Shown here: positions 1 to 9,606 of the stretch, in pieces | How the letters are laid out: each line of letters starts with the position of its first letter | How positions within the stretch are numbered: position 1 is the first letter of the stretch | Program-made: the position numbers and the translations under genes | Origin: JAHFUI01 sp041485905 | GTDB lineage: Bacteria; Acidobacteriota; Vicinamibacteria; Vicinamibacterales; CAVVIG01 | Assembly (NCBI GenBank): GCA_041485905.1 | Contig: JBGPKK010000070.1 | Location: 1-21,246 of the forward strand | Direction: 5' to 3' | Length of the DNA: 21,246 nucleotides | The notes under the pieces: generated by a model | The model's database searches: none | Told to the model about the DNA's origin: nothing | The model's input: the letters and a program-made list of their open reading frames with translations, nothing else

Positions 1-43
1 CGGCTTAGAAGGCCGGTGCTCTATCCAACTGAGCTACGGGCGC
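1..43 (-). tRNA. tRNA-Arg (anticodon TCT), 5' part only
   Basis: Read on the minus strand, the sequence starts at 43 with acceptor strand GCGCCCG, then TA, a D arm with AGTTGGATA, and an anticodon arm with stem CCGGC/GCCGG and loop CTTCTAA. The anticodon is therefore TCT (Arg). The variable loop, T arm and 3' end lie outside the window. It sits downstream of the pilT-like gene on the same strand. Confidence 0.93.
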
Positions 44-83
44 CTGAGTTGCTGATCCTAGTGTAGCAAGGCGTTCGGCAGTC

Positions 84-1206
<1,123 letters not shown>

Positions 1207-1214
<8 letters not shown>

Positions 1215-1704
1215 GATCGGTGACCTCGTTGACCTCGATGATATGAGCCCCGTTGACGATCAATGTCGCCTCGGCGGTTTCGATGTACCGGAAGGTCTCG
1301 CGATGACGCGCCCAGTCGCTGAGCCGATCGCGTCCTTCCGGTTGGTACACGCGGACCGCACCGACCACACGCTGACCGTTCGATAACAGGACCGACGCGA
1401 TCCGCCGGGTCGCGACGCTGTATCCGGGATCGCGACTCGCCTCGTTGTCGCTGAGCGCAACCGTCACCACATGATTGCGGTTGAACAGGACGGTGCGCGC
1501 CCCCGCGGCATCCTGAATCTCGAACGGAAAGAATCCGGCCTCGGCGTTCAGCACATCGCCGACGCGCTCGGGGCCGGTGTGACGGGCGCTGCCGCCGGCC
1601 ACGAAAAAACAGCCGCGGCTCGACTCGCCGCTCGAGAGGGTGACGACGGCGTCGGCCCGCTGCTTGTCGACGTGGAATTCCGAGGGTGTGAAATCGGTGG
1701 TCAT
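1207..1704 (-). CDS. Small protein of two similar domains, coupled to pilT
   Basis: A 165-residue protein without signal peptide or membrane segment. The two halves look like diverged copies of one domain. Residues 16-84 run from RADAVVTLSSG through ERVGDVLN and FFPFEI to VLFNRNHVVTVAL. Residues 100-161 run from RRIASVLLSNG through RDRLSDW and FRYIE to LIVNGAHIIEVNEV. Both show the pattern strand, glycine turn, 'R..D' segment, then a hydrophobic strand ending in H-V/I-V/I-x-V. It resembles short uncharacterised beta-rich domains seen in Acidobacteriota (possibly DUF6812-like; not verified). The frame is open upstream to 1953, but similarity-like content starts at the ATG at 1704. Its stop overlaps the pilT start, so a pilus-related role is plausible by context only. 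Confidence 0.8.
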
Positions 1705-1759
1705 CCTTCGGATGTTATCGGCCCCACCCGGCGGCGCCCGTGCACGCAGTGGCACACCG

Positions 1760-1788
1760 ATGCACGACCTCGGCTCCGGTGATAAAAT
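1760..1788 (+). promoter_or_regulatory. Possible promoter for the plus-strand 'PDLQG'/M16 operon
   Basis: The 125-bp gap between the divergent genes (1705-1829) holds an AT-rich GATAAAAT at 1781-1788 that could supply a TAAAAT -10 box. No good -35 hexamer is visible at the right distance. A GGAAAGGACGG purine-rich stretch, a plausible ribosome binding site, precedes the ATG at 1830. Confidence 0.25.
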
Positions 1789-1829
1789 CCGGGCTAAGCA
1801 TCGCGCCTGACGACGGAAAGGACGGTCAG

Positions 1830-2475
1830 ATGAGCCTTCGCATACTCGGTGTCGTCGCCGCGGCTCTCGCGGCCGCGTCGCTCGAGTCTGTCGATGCGGG
1901 CGGCCAGGAGGGCTCGCCGAAGCGTTCGGCGAAGACGCAATGGACTCTGACACGCACGCCCGACGGCCAGCCGGATCTGCAGGGCTATTGGACGAACGCG
2001 ACGTTCACGCCGCTCGAACGTCCGGCGGAGCTGGCCGGGAAAGAGTTCCTGACTGAAGCAGAAGCGGTGGCGTACGAGAAACAGGCGGTGCTGCGGGAAA
2101 ACAGCCAGTCGAAAGACGACATCCATTACGACAACGTCATCTGGCAGAGCGAGAGTTATCCGAAAGGCGCAGAGAGCAGGCGGACGTCGGTGATTTTCGA
2201 TCCGGCGGATGGAAAGATCCCGCCGTTAACGGAGCCTGCATGTGATCGAGCGCTTCACACGCACAGACACCGACACGATCCTGTACCGATTCACCCTCGA
2301 TGATCCGGCGACGTGGACGAGGCCCTGGTCGGGAGAGCTTCTGTTGCGGAAGTGGGAAGGTCCGATCTACGAGTACGCGTGTCACGAGGGAAATTACGGA
2401 TTGGGGTTCATCCTGAGCGCGGCTCGCGTCCAGGAAAGGCCGGCAGCCGAATCCCTCGCCAAGAAAGAACACTGA
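1830..2475 (+). pseudogene. Broken 'PDLQG'-family exported protein (internal deletion plus frameshift)
   Basis: The ATG at 1830 follows a purine-rich ribosome site and opens a signal-peptide-like N-terminus (ILGVVAAALAAASL). It continues with PDGQPDLQGYWTN, TPLERPAEL, FLTEAEAVAYE and DPADGKIPPLTEPA, then leaves the family pattern near 2238. The family pattern resumes one frame over, from about 2236 to the stop at 2473-2475, with LHVIERFTR, LDDPATWTRPW and YEYACHEGN. The intact relative at 16953-18053 has both halves (PDLQGIWT, DPADGRIPPMTPEA, TERFTR, YEYACHEGN) but with roughly 120 extra residues (its 141-262) between them. So about 365 bases are missing and the frame is lost. The family's function is unknown to me. 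The stop overlaps the next gene's ATG. Confidence 0.85.
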
Positions 2476-5408
2476 TGAACGCTCGCACGCGGTCGCGTCG
2501 GACTCTCGCCCTTGTCTCAGCCGTCTTCATTACCGCGTTCATTACCGCGCCGGCGCGTCCGCGCGCGGCGACCGGCGATGTCCTCCCCTTCAAAGCGACC
2601 GAGCGCACGCTGGGCAACGGCCTCAAAGTGATCGTCGTCCCTACCGGGTTTCCGAACCTCGTCACCATCGAGATTGAGGTGCAGGTCGGAGCGCGCAACG
2701 AAGTCGAGCCCGGCAAGTCCGGATTCGCCCACTTCTTCGAGCACCTGATGTTCCGCGGTACGCCTGAGGTGCCGCCGAAAACCTACCGCGCGTTGATGTC
2801 CAAGGCCGGCGCCCGCGACAACGCCAGCACGGGCGACGACCGCACGCACTACTACGCGACGTTCGCGAAGGAGCATCTGAGCGAGCTGATCGCGGTGTAC
2901 GCGGACATGTTCCAGCACCTGGCGTATTCGGAGGCCGATTTCAAGACCGAAGCGCGCGCGATCCTCGGCGAGTACAACAAGAATTCGGCCGCGCCCACGG
3001 AAAAGCTTACCGAGGTTCAGCGGGACCAGTTCTATCAGACGCATACCTACAAACACACGACCATGGGCTTTATCCGTGACATCGAGAACATGCCCAACGA
3101 GTACGAGTACTCGAAGCTGTTCTTCGCGCGCTGGTATCGCCCGCAGTTCATCACCGTGGTCATCGCGGGCGACGTCACGGCCGATGGAGTGCTGCCGGTG
3201 GTGGAGAAATACTGGGGCCCGTGGAAGGGCGGTGGCGCGGCCTCCGTCGAGATTGTCGATATTCCCAGGGAGCCGCCGCAGAAGGGCCCGCGCTACGCGC
3301 ACGTGCCATGGCCAAGCGCCACGCTGCCGTACGTCACCGTGGCGTTTCCCACCCCGGCTTTCGACGAAGGGGCCAAGGCCTCGGCGGCCATGGAGATGCT
3401 CGGCTCGCTCTATTTCGGTCCCACTTCCGAGCTATACAAGCGCCTCGTCGTCTCCGAACAGAAAGTCGATGTCCTCGATGCCGATACGCCCTCCCACGTC
3501 GACCCGTCGCTCTTTACCGTCCTCGCGCGCGTCAAGAAGCCGGCGGACGCCGTCTACGTCCGGGACCAGATTCTGGCGACGTTCGCGGCGGCGCGGGCGT
3601 CGATGGTGCCTGCGGCGCTGCTCGCGGACGCAAAGTCGCACGATCGTTACGCGTTTGCGCGAACGCTCGACAGCACGGAACGCATCGCGGCGGTCGTCGC
3701 GCGCTACGCGACGTTTCGCCGCTCCTACGACACCATCAACGCCTTTTACCGTACGCTCGATTCGCTCGCGCCCGCGGATCTCCAGGCCGCGGCCCGAACC
3801 TCCTTCACCGACGCCGGCATGATGGTCACGACACTGTCGCGCGAGCCACTGCCGGCTGGTATCGACCGGATGCCCGCGCTCGACACGCTGAAGCCTGCTG
3901 TCGCGTTTGCCGAGGTCGCCATTCGGCCGCAGCCGCCTGCGCCGCCGCGAGGCGCGGCGACTCCCGCTGGGGGCGGTGACGCGCCGCCCCGTCTCGTCGT
4001 TCAGAAGTCGGTGCTCCCGCAACTGAACATCAAGCTCTTGTTCACGGTCGGGTCCGCGCACGACCCGATCGGCAAGGAAGGACTCGCCGCGCTGACGGCC
4101 GCGATGATCGCCCAGGCCGGATCGAAGCCACTGACGATCGATCGCATCGACGAGATCCTGTATCCGATGGCGGGTTCGTTCGTCGGCCGCGCCGACAAGG
4201 AGATGACGACCTTCACGGGCAGCATCCACCGCGATTACGCCTCGCCGTTTCTCGCGACCGTGCTGCCGCAACTGCTCGATCCCGGGTTCAGGGACGAAGA
4301 CTTCCGACGCCTCAAGGAGGCACAACAGAACGCACTGGTCCAGGATCTGCGATCGAACAACGAGGAGGAGCTCGGAAAGGAACGGCTGCAGACGAACATC
4401 TTCCGCGGCACGCCGTACGGCCACGTCGCGCTCGGCACGGTGGCCGGCCTCAACGCGATCACGCTCGACGATGTGAAGCAGTTTGCGAGGAGGATGTACA
4501 CAAAAGCGAACCTCACGCTCGGCATCAATGGCGATGTCTCGGACGACACGGTGCGGAGCCTGCAGGCGAGTCTGGCGACGCTGCCGCAGGGCCCGGCCGC
4601 AACGCCGAGCGTCGTCGAGGGCCGCCGGCCCTCCGGCATCGAAGTCGAGATTCTGGAGAAAGACACGCGCGCGACCGCGATCTCGCTTGGCTTTCCGATC
4701 GCGGTAACGCGCGCGCATCCGGATTTCGCCGCGCTGTCGGTGGCGCGCGTCTGGCTCGGCGAGCATCGCCTCTCATCGGGCCGGCTGTATCAGCGCATTC
4801 GCGAGGTCCGTGGCCTCAACTACGGCGATTACGCATACATCGAGGCGTTTCCCAGGGGCATGTTTCAGTTCTTCCCGGATCCGAACGTCGCCCGCCGGCG
4901 GCAGATCTTCGAGATGTGGATAAGGCCCGTGGTGCCGGTCAACGCGCACCTGTCGCTGCGGATCGCGATCCACGAGCTCGATGAGCTGGTCCGGAACGGC
5001 CTGACGCAAGAGGAGTTCGAGTCCACGCGCGACTACCTGATCAGCAACGTGTACGTGATGACCGCGCGTCAGGACCAGCAGCTCGGCTACGCGCTCGACT
5101 CGCAGTGGTACGGGATCGGCGAGTTCACCGATTTCATGCGGAAGGCGCTGCAGAAGCTGACGCGCGATGAAGTCAACCAGGCGGCGAAGACGCACCTGGA
5201 TGCGCGCAACCTGTCAATCGTGTACATCACCAAGGACGCCGCCGGGCTGAAGCAGGCGCTCGTCTCAGACGCCTTCTCGCCGATTCGATACGATGGTGAG
5301 CAACCCTCCGACCTGCTGGCGGAGGATAAGGTGATTGGCGCGCGAAAATTGAACATCGCCGTGGAGAAGGTCGCCGTGACGCCGATCGATCAAGTCTTCG
5401 CCAGGTGA
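2475..5408 (+). CDS. Exported M16 zinc metallopeptidase, two fused M16 units
   Basis: A 977-residue pitrilysin-type protease, probably periplasmic or outer-membrane associated. Residues 1-32 (basic start, LALVSAVFITAFIT, then APARPRAA) look like a signal peptide. The first M16 unit has the inverted zinc site HFFEH at 86-90. The third ligand is likely Glu166 in ILGEYNK, 76 residues later as the family requires. The second unit (from about 510) has GLAALTAAMI where the zinc motif would be, so it is the usual inactive partner. R/Y-containing RGLNYGDYAYIEAF near 790 matches the substrate-binding end of the family. The frame is open upstream to 2313, but the ATG at 2475 gives a clean signal peptide and overlaps the preceding stop (TGATG). 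The 3' end overlaps the next gene by four bases. Confidence 0.92.
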   Translation: MNARTRSRRTLALVSAVFITAFITAPARPRAATGDVLPFKATERTLGNGLKVIVVPTGFPNLVTIEIEVQVGARNEVEPGKSGFAHFFEHLMFRGTPEVPPKTYRALMSKAGARDNASTGDDRTHYYATFAKEHLSELIAVYADMFQHLAYSEADFKTEARAILGEYNKNSAAPTEKLTEVQRDQFYQTHTYKHTTMGFIRDIENMPNEYEYSKLFFARWYRPQFITVVIAGDVTADGVLPVVEKYWGPWKGGGAASVEIVDIPREPPQKGPRYAHVPWPSATLPYVTVAFPTPAFDEGAKASAAMEMLGSLYFGPTSELYKRLVVSEQKVDVLDADTPSHVDPSLFTVLARVKKPADAVYVRDQILATFAAARASMVPAALLADAKSHDRYAFARTLDSTERIAAVVARYATFRRSYDTINAFYRTLDSLAPADLQAAARTSFTDAGMMVTTLSREPLPAGIDRMPALDTLKPAVAFAEVAIRPQPPAPPRGAATPAGGGDAPPRLVVQKSVLPQLNIKLLFTVGSAHDPIGKEGLAALTAAMIAQAGSKPLTIDRIDEILYPMAGSFVGRADKEMTTFTGSIHRDYASPFLATVLPQLLDPGFRDEDFRRLKEAQQNALVQDLRSNNEEELGKERLQTNIFRGTPYGHVALGTVAGLNAITLDDVKQFARRMYTKANLTLGINGDVSDDTVRSLQASLATLPQGPAATPSVVEGRRPSGIEVEILEKDTRATAISLGFPIAVTRAHPDFAALSVARVWLGEHRLSSGRLYQRIREVRGLNYGDYAYIEAFPRGMFQFFPDPNVARRRQIFEMWIRPVVPVNAHLSLRIAIHELDELVRNGLTQEEFESTRDYLISNVYVMTARQDQQLGYALDSQWYGIGEFTDFMRKALQKLTRDEVNQAAKTHLDARNLSIVYITKDAAGLKQALVSDAFSPIRYDGEQPSDLLAEDKVIGARKLNIAVEKVAVTPIDQVFAR

Positions 5409-5977
5409 CCCCGCACGCTGTCGCGCTTGTCGTCCTTGCGAGCTGGCTGGCCTTTGCAGTGCTCTTCGCGGTTCGCGCGCCGACGGCGGGCGCCGGAACC
5501 ATGCGCCGGGACAGCCGATCGACGATCGGCATCGTTCTTCAGGGTTTCGCGTTCGCGCTCGCCTTTTCGCACGTCACCATCTCGCCCAACCGCGAAGGAC
5601 CGTTCGTGACAGCTGCCGCTCCGCTCGCCGTGGCCTCGGTCGCATTTGTGTTCTGGGCGATCGCTGCGCTCGGCTCGTTATGGTCATTTCGAGCGCGCAT
5701 CAAGACCGGGCACCGCCTCGTGACAACCGGCCCGTACGTCCTCGTGCGGCATCCGATCTATCTCGGGTTTTTTGGTCTGCTCCTGGCAGCCGCCCTCGTC
5801 TTCAGCGACGTGCCGCAGACGGTCGTGGCCGCCGCGCTGTATTTCACTGGCGCGGCCGTGCGGATTCGATTCGAAGAGACGCTGCTGCGCGAGGAGTTCG
5901 GCACAGACTTCGACGCCTACGCCAGGAGCACCCCCATGATGCTCCCGTTTTCGAGATTCCTCAAAAATCCGTTGTAG
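5405..5977 (+). CDS. Isoprenylcysteine carboxyl methyltransferase-like membrane protein
   Basis: A 190-residue multi-pass membrane protein of the ICMT/phospholipid methyltransferase superfamily, which transfers methyl groups from S-adenosylmethionine. Hydrophobic helices lie near 5-23, 41-58, 70-93 and 115-150. The SAM-binding signature is clear: GHRLVTTGPY (102-111), then RHPIYLG (115-121), and the C-terminal RFEETLLREEFG with FDAYARSTP (155-177). The start is GTG at 5405, overlapping the M16 stop as GTGA, which indicates translational coupling. The substrate cannot be told from sequence: bacterial members methylate lipids, small thiols or unknown targets. Its stop (5975-5977) directly abuts the stop of the convergent minus-strand gene, with no room for a terminator between them. 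Confidence 0.85.
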   Translation: MTPHAVALVVLASWLAFAVLFAVRAPTAGAGTMRRDSRSTIGIVLQGFAFALAFSHVTISPNREGPFVTAAAPLAVASVAFVFWAIAALGSLWSFRARIKTGHRLVTTGPYVLVRHPIYLGFFGLLLAAALVFSDVPQTVVAAALYFTGAAVRIRFEETLLREEFGTDFDAYARSTPMMLPFSRFLKNPL

Positions 5978-7162
5978 CTACAGCAGCAGCGCTTCGACAC
6001 GATGCGCGTGGACCATCGCTTCGCACGGCGACCACGCGAATACGGTAAAGCGGCCGTCCTGCGACGCCACGAGCGCAATGGCATCGCGCTGATCGTGGAC
6101 AAATTGCGCGGCCGAGAGATGCCTGGTGCCTCCGAGCTGCGTCGGATGAGCGAGGGTCGCCACGCCGCCCTGGATCGGTTCGGTGACGGTGACCTGCTCG
6201 ACCGGAGACGACCCTTTGCGGCGGGCGATCTTCGCGCCAAACGCCAGCAGCTCGTATCGATCGCTCAGGATCGCGGCGCCGTCGATGGCGGTCAGCCCGG
6301 CGATCGCGTCGATCGCCCGCCCGATGGCATCCTCCCACGCGTGCGACCGCTGGTTGGCCGAATCAATCAGTCCGACAAGCGCGGCATATGCGGGCGAGAC
6401 GGCGTACCGGATCGGCTGCACGATGGACGATCGCCACGCGTCGCTTTGCGCCGGCACCACGAGCAGCGCTCCGCCGCGTCCGTGGGCGCGCATCGAGACG
6501 GCCAGCTGCACCAGCACGTTCACCGTTCCGGCCCACGACGCGGGCGAATCGAACCCGAGCAGCGACGTCAGCAGTTCGGGGCAGTCGGGAAGGCTCGACG
6601 CGTGCTCATCCACGACTTTGACTTGATCGCCTTCAAGGACGGCCACGTTCACGAACTTCCCCGACTCCCCGCCACGGTGATGCTTGACGACCAGCAATCC
6701 GGGCGCCGCGACTTCGAGCACGAAGCAGAATCCCGGAATCGCGCGCGTCGTGCCCCACACGCGCAGCTCGCCGCCATCACGCCACACGCCGAGATGGATG
6801 CCCGCGCGCTCGACCGCCGGAGCCACTTTCGCCAGCACGCCGGGATCGAGCGGCAGCGGCTCGGCGAGAATCAGGGGGTGGGCGACTTCGTGCGGCGCGA
6901 GCCACGCGAGCGAGATGCGCGGAATGTAGCCCTCTTCGCGGCGAAGACTCGCCCAGAACGCCGCGCCGATAAGCTCCTCGATGGCGCCGACGTCAGGCAG
7001 CGACGCGACACCTTCGCTGCTCTTCCGCCGCGCGGCACCGATGTGATGTTCGAAGTGGGCGTACACGGCCGGCGCGACCGATCGCGCGGCCGGATACGCG
7101 GCCGCCGACGATGACGACGCGCCAGCCATCTGCCCGCGGGTGTCTGCTTCGTCAATTTCCAT
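5978..7162 (-). CDS. DACNV-type sensor with degenerate DisA_N (diadenylate cyclase-like) domain
   Basis: A 394-residue soluble protein. The C-terminal part matches the diadenylate cyclase (DisA_N) fold pattern: DGA at 294-296 followed by AILSDRYELLAFGAKI, then GGTRHLSAA at 344-352 and an ALVASQDGRFTVFAW strand pair. Canonical cyclases have DGA plus G-T-R-H-R. Here the second arginine is Leu349, so activity is doubtful and nucleotide binding is a fair alternative. The remaining N-terminal ~280 residues correspond to the domain named DACNV (probable sensor) in families of this type. The ATG at 7162 lies 12 bases after the stop of the broken ABC gene, so they were probably co-transcribed. The ribosome site is weak. 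The family assignment is from recalled motif pattern, not a search. Confidence 0.75.
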   Translation of the reverse strand: MEIDEADTRGQMAGASSSSAAAYPAARSVAPAVYAHFEHHIGAARRKSSEGVASLPDVGAIEELIGAAFWASLRREEGYIPRISLAWLAPHEVAHPLILAEPLPLDPGVLAKVAPAVERAGIHLGVWRDGGELRVWGTTRAIPGFCFVLEVAAPGLLVVKHHRGGESGKFVNVAVLEGDQVKVVDEHASSLPDCPELLTSLLGFDSPASWAGTVNVLVQLAVSMRAHGRGGALLVVPAQSDAWRSSIVQPIRYAVSPAYAALVGLIDSANQRSHAWEDAIGRAIDAIAGLTAIDGAAILSDRYELLAFGAKIARRKGSSPVEQVTVTEPIQGGVATLAHPTQLGGTRHLSAAQFVHDQRDAIALVASQDGRFTVFAWSPCEAMVHAHRVEALLL

Positions 7163-7174
7163 GAGCTGGTGTCA

Positions 7175-7944
7175 CTACGTCAGCGCCTTGTGCCGGAATT
7201 GCCGCAGGCCGATAGCCATGAACAACGCGTCGAAGAACCCCAGGCCGGCCAGAATCGCGGCGGTTGCCAGATGGGGGAATTGCGGCACGAGCGCGCTGCG
7301 GAACCCTTCGCTCGCATAGACCAGGGGGTTGACGAGGACGACGCGCTGGAGCACCGGAAATTTCGCGAGCGCATCAGCCCGATCTGCTGCTGACCGACCG
7401 GGCACCCGAGCGCCAGCCCGAACGACGCGGCGAGCATCGCCACCAGCAGCGCCAGCAGGATGAACAGCCCCACGTGGTCGCCGCTCAGCGCGACGTTGCC
7501 CATCACCAGCCACGCGGTCGGGATGACGACCAGGCCGGCGATCAGCGCCTGGATCATGCCGGCAACCACCTTTTCGACCGCCAGCCATTCGAGCTCCATC
7601 GGGATGGCGATGATGCCCGGCAGCAGCAGCGACTTGTATTCGGGCGGCATGAAGCCGCTGGTGGTCATCACGCGGCCGAAGACGAACACGAACATCATCG
7701 GCTGCATCAGCGTTTGAAACGCGAGCTGGATGAAGTTGCGCCGCGCGACGTGCGCGGCGCGCCACAACGGGCCGAGCAGGCCGAAAATCCCGCCGGGACG
7801 CACCTCCAGCGTGAGACCGTCGAGCGCGACGACTTCGTACGTCGTTTTGGCTTTTTTCGAGCCGCCGGGCGCGCGCGCTCCGCCGACCGGAGGCGGTGAC
7901 GTGTAGACCTTGCGAAGGCCTTCTGTACGAATGCCTACAGCCAT
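7175..7944 (-). pseudogene. ABC transporter remnant: ATPase N-terminus fused to ABC-2 permease, frameshifted
   Basis: From the ATG at 7944 (a GTG at 7959 is also possible) the protein starts as an ABC-2-type ATPase: IRTEGLRKVYTSPPPVGG, then VALDGLTLEVRPGGIFGLLGP. It breaks exactly where the Walker A residues NGAGKT should follow. From about 7767 it continues in frame into an ABC-2 permease (LWRAAHVARRNFIQL, TSGFMPPEYKSLLLPGI, several membrane helices). After GQQQIGLM (about 7372) the frame is wrong. The proper permease C-terminus (FPVLQRVVLVNPLVYASEGF to FRHKALT) resumes in another frame and ends at 7175. About 20 residues, typically a Pro/Tyr-rich loop, are missing at that point. No functional transporter can be made. 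A drug- or polysaccharide-export role of the ancestor is only a guess. Confidence 0.87.
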
Positions 7945-8031
7945 GTCAGCTTCGAGCACGTGTCAGGCGGACCCAACAGGGTCCCTACGTACGGTTTTTG
8001 GATCATCAATTGTAGCCTCGACCCTCTCCTT

Positions 8032-9591
8032 TTACCTGGGACGCGCGAACCGGACATCCTCGAGGGCGAACATTGGAGCGCGGCCGGCGGCCATCGTGCC
8101 GGGATCTGTTCCGGGTGTGCTCGCGCTGAACTCGAGACGCGCACGTCCGTTCCGCACCTGACATGGAACCACCATACGCACGGGCCGATCGAGAATGGTG
8201 TTCCTCCACAAGACGCGCCCGTCCTGCGCCACGGTGACGACCAGCGGCTGACGGCTCCGCACCGACGCATCGATTTCGATCGCGCGCGCGTCGTGCGGCC
8301 ACGTTTCTATCGCCAACCCGCTGACGATGGAGCTCCATGCGGTTGAATGGCGCCAGCCGCGCTCGACGTCGAACCAACCCGCGTCGGTGCGCGCGACGAC
8401 CGCCGCGCCGTCAGCGTGGCCCGCCGCAAGCTCCCGTGTATCGCGCGGCACGTCGCGCATCACGAGGTATCCATTCAACACCGCCAGGTTCCCTGCGAGC
8501 AGCCACGCGGCCGCTGCGCGGTTGCGGATCACCAGCACGTTGAAGGCGAGCGTCATCGGCAGCAGCACTCTCGTCGACGCGCCGGGAAAGCCCGCCCACA
8601 CCTGCCTGCCCAGAAAGATCATCAGGATGGCGTAAACGGCACCAATCCGCCACCACCCTTCGTCTATGCGTGGGCGCGCCGCGATGTAGAGAGCCTGGAC
8701 GATCAGACCGACCGTGGCTGCCAATGTTGTCCATGCGAGCGGCCGATCGCCGTGATGCCATGCCGCAGCGACGTCCGCGTTCACCTTGCCGGCGAGTCCG
8801 GCAAAAGGGCGCATCAAATTGGACCATCCTGGATCGCCGGGCCCGAAGAGCCATCGAATATAGACCAGCCAAAGCGCAAGCGGGACGATCGCAATCGCGA
8901 CCCGAGCGACGTTGGCGCCCGACAGCCACGGTCGCCGCAGCATTCCTGCAATCGCCAGCAGCGACGTCTCGCGCGCGAGAGCCGCCGCGGCAATCAGTCC
9001 GGCGGCGGTTTGGCGGCGGGCGCACTCGAACGCGAGCATCGCGCCCGCGAGAATCGCGAGCGCAACCAGATCCGTAAGCGCCAGGCGCACGCTGCCTAGC
9101 GTGCCGGTCGAAAAAAGGACGCCCACCCAGGCGAGCCAGCTTCGCAGGTCGTGGACCGCAAGCAACCGCCAGAGCACCACGGCGAGCGCCAGCCATGCGA
9201 CGATGTTCAGGACGGAGTAGACGTGAACGATCCAGGCCGGCTGCCCCATGGCGAGCAGCCACGCAATCGCGGATGGAAGGATGCGCCGCGCGCGATAGAC
9301 GGGATTGTCCAGCGCGCGCCGAATCTCTGGTGCCGTGAGGGTCGGATGATAGGCCAGCTGCGCGTAGTACAGGCCGTCGTACCCGCCGGTATTCTGATAG
9401 ACGTAGACCGGCTGCGTCTTGAACGCGTCGATCTTCACCGGGTCGTTCGATGAGTCGAGCTGCAGGAACGCGGTGAAGCCCCAGACGGGATGCCAGAACT
9501 CGGCGACGAAGGCGAGAAACACCGCGACCGCGGCGGCCGCCGCGGCGCGGATCAACCAGCGGGACTCCACCTGCGGCATCGGTGGCCGCAT
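8032..9591 (-). CDS. GT-C-like polytopic membrane glycosyltransferase family protein
   Basis: A 519-residue integral membrane protein. After a first helix (about 12-32) comes a periplasmic loop containing GGYDGLYYAQLAYHP (69-83) and LDNPVYRARRIL (94-105). This Tyr-Asp-Gly-x-x-Tyr signature recurs in GT-C-like surface-glycopolymer proteins. Some 8-10 further hydrophobic segments follow to about 410. The last 110 residues form a soluble, beta-rich region (IEIDASVRSRQPLVVTV, RARLEFSAS), probably outside the membrane. I do not recognise the exact subfamily. A lipid-linked sugar donor is the family expectation. The ATG at 9591 lies only 15 bp from the divergent start at 9607, and Met5 at 9579 is an alternative. 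No strong ribosome site is visible for either. Confidence 0.75.
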   Translation of the reverse strand: MRPPMPQVESRWLIRAAAAAAVAVFLAFVAEFWHPVWGFTAFLQLDSSNDPVKIDAFKTQPVYVYQNTGGYDGLYYAQLAYHPTLTAPEIRRALDNPVYRARRILPSAIAWLLAMGQPAWIVHVYSVLNIVAWLALAVVLWRLLAVHDLRSWLAWVGVLFSTGTLGSVRLALTDLVALAILAGAMLAFECARRQTAAGLIAAAALARETSLLAIAGMLRRPWLSGANVARVAIAIVPLALWLVYIRWLFGPGDPGWSNLMRPFAGLAGKVNADVAAAWHHGDRPLAWTTLAATVGLIVQALYIAARPRIDEGWWRIGAVYAILMIFLGRQVWAGFPGASTRVLLPMTLAFNVLVIRNRAAAAWLLAGNLAVLNGYLVMRDVPRDTRELAAGHADGAAVVARTDAGWFDVERGWRHSTAWSSIVSGLAIETWPHDARAIEIDASVRSRQPLVVTVAQDGRVLWRNTILDRPVRMVVPCQVRNGRARLEFSASTPGTDPGTMAAGRAPMFALEDVRFARPR

Positions 9592-9606
9592 GATAGTTCA
9601 GAGCGC

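Noticed and set aside
3432..4766. 444-codon minus-strand ORF inside the M16 peptidase gene
   Set aside because: An Arg-rich antisense frame of a well-supported gene, caused by high GC at third positions.
6002..7114. 370-codon plus-strand ORF opposite the DACNV gene
   Set aside because: Arg/Asp-rich shadow frame; the minus frame carries the DGA and GTRH motifs.
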